Shown here: positions 53,241-53,299 of the stretch, in pieces
Numbering within the stretch: the first letter of the stretch is position 1
Layout: each line of letters begins with the position of its first letter
NCBI GenBank assembly: GCA_030752795.1
Contig: JASMDM010000038.1
Coordinates: 1 to 53,299, forward strand
Reading direction: 5' to 3'
Length of the DNA: 53,299 nucleotides
Source of the DNA: SAR202 cluster bacterium
GTDB taxonomy: Bacteria; Chloroflexota; Dehalococcoidia; Lucifugimonadales; UBA1123
The notes under the pieces: model-generated
What the model saw: only the letters and a program-made list of their open reading frames with translations
Told to the model about the DNA's origin: nothing
Databases searched by the model: none
Translations under genes and position numbers: made by a program

Positions 53241-53299
53241 GTGAATAAGTTGAAGGGATTGATAGTTGTCGTCGGTCTGTCAGCGTTCGCGCTGGCAGC
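53241..53299 (+). CDS. N-terminus of an exported protein (partial at window edge)
   Basis: GTG 53241 is preceded by AAGGAGG, the strongest ribosome binding site in the window. The visible 19 residues, MNKLKGLIVVVGLSAFALA, are a signal peptide (Lys-rich start, hydrophobic core). The function lies beyond the window. The gap 52920-53240 shows no gene; a short CGCCG...CGGCG stem near 52965 is weak. Confidence 0.6.
   Translation, partial: MNKLKGLIVVVGLSAFALA

Noticed and set aside
1..53299. tRNA, rRNA or CRISPR array
   Set aside because: I looked for T-arm-like GTTCGA segments with a matching acceptor stem and for regularly spaced repeats. Candidates such as the one near 8930 lacked a second arm, and repeats present are single or paired, not arrayed.

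Overview
The window is GC-rich bacterial chromosomal DNA. Gene content and order suggest a member of the Chloroflexota, most likely a Dehalococcoidia/SAR202-type lineage. This is an inference from four points: a division cluster reduced to rsmH-ftsA-ftsZ, a B12-dependent ribonucleotide reductase beside nrdR, sugar-acid dehydratases of the UxuA and enolase superfamilies, and short palindromic repeats around CAAACCCGCCC. There is no rRNA, tRNA, CRISPR array, phage or transposase gene that I can see.

Layout. 0-6 kb: the end of a methyltransferase gene, mannonate dehydratase, a frameshifted GH114-like lipoprotein gene, a 2H phosphoesterase, a mandelate-racemase-family dehydratase, a crotonase-family enzyme and a class I glutamine-amidotransferase-like hydrolase; this is mostly small-molecule catabolism. 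6-14 kb: gyrA, a broken ATPase (HATPase) gene with its STAS-like DUF4325 partner, an MMPL transporter and an M28 lipoprotein peptidase. 14-18 kb: dnaJ, prmA, an unknown conserved gene and rsmE on the plus strand. 18-24 kb: a minus-strand block mogA, trmD, argF, der, plsY, gpsA. 24-28 kb: rsmH, ftsA, ftsZ and a perfect intrinsic terminator. 28-32 kb: a decayed accessory stretch with zinc-ribbon/DUF4328, PrsW, a small lipoprotein and a tandem universal-stress gene. 32-35 kb: nrdR and nrdJ. 35-40 kb: a broken NYN gene, pdxA, proC, yggT and a broken fic gene. 40-44 kb, minus strand: DUF167, two SDRs, birA and an MFS transporter. 44-48 kb: rplS, priA and a Fur-family regulator. 48-53 kb: two tandem signal peptidase genes, an ECF sigma/anti-sigma pair, a frameshifted methyltransferase and the start of an exported protein.

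Main message. Informational and division genes are all intact. In contrast, at least seven accessory genes carry frameshifts or in-frame stops: GH114, STAS-HATPase, zinc ribbon-DUF4328, UspA, NYN, Fic and a methyltransferase, with PrsW probably also truncated. Random sequencing error should hit core genes too, so this looks like real gene decay.

The most interesting regulatory signal is the nrdJ leader, where two mutually exclusive hairpins can form and one of them hides the ribosome binding site. Other points worth a check are a leucine at the quinolone-determining position of GyrA, a 7-1-7 operator in front of the Fur-family gene, a 16-bp perfect palindrome in front of rplS, paired palindromic repeats resembling a miniature element, a catalytically degenerate SDR next to an intact one, and an unknown protein with a repeated S-G-[IL]-W-T-P tail motif. 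I did not find a clearly new multi-gene system. The closest candidate is the STAS/HATPase plus DUF4325 module, and its first gene is broken here.
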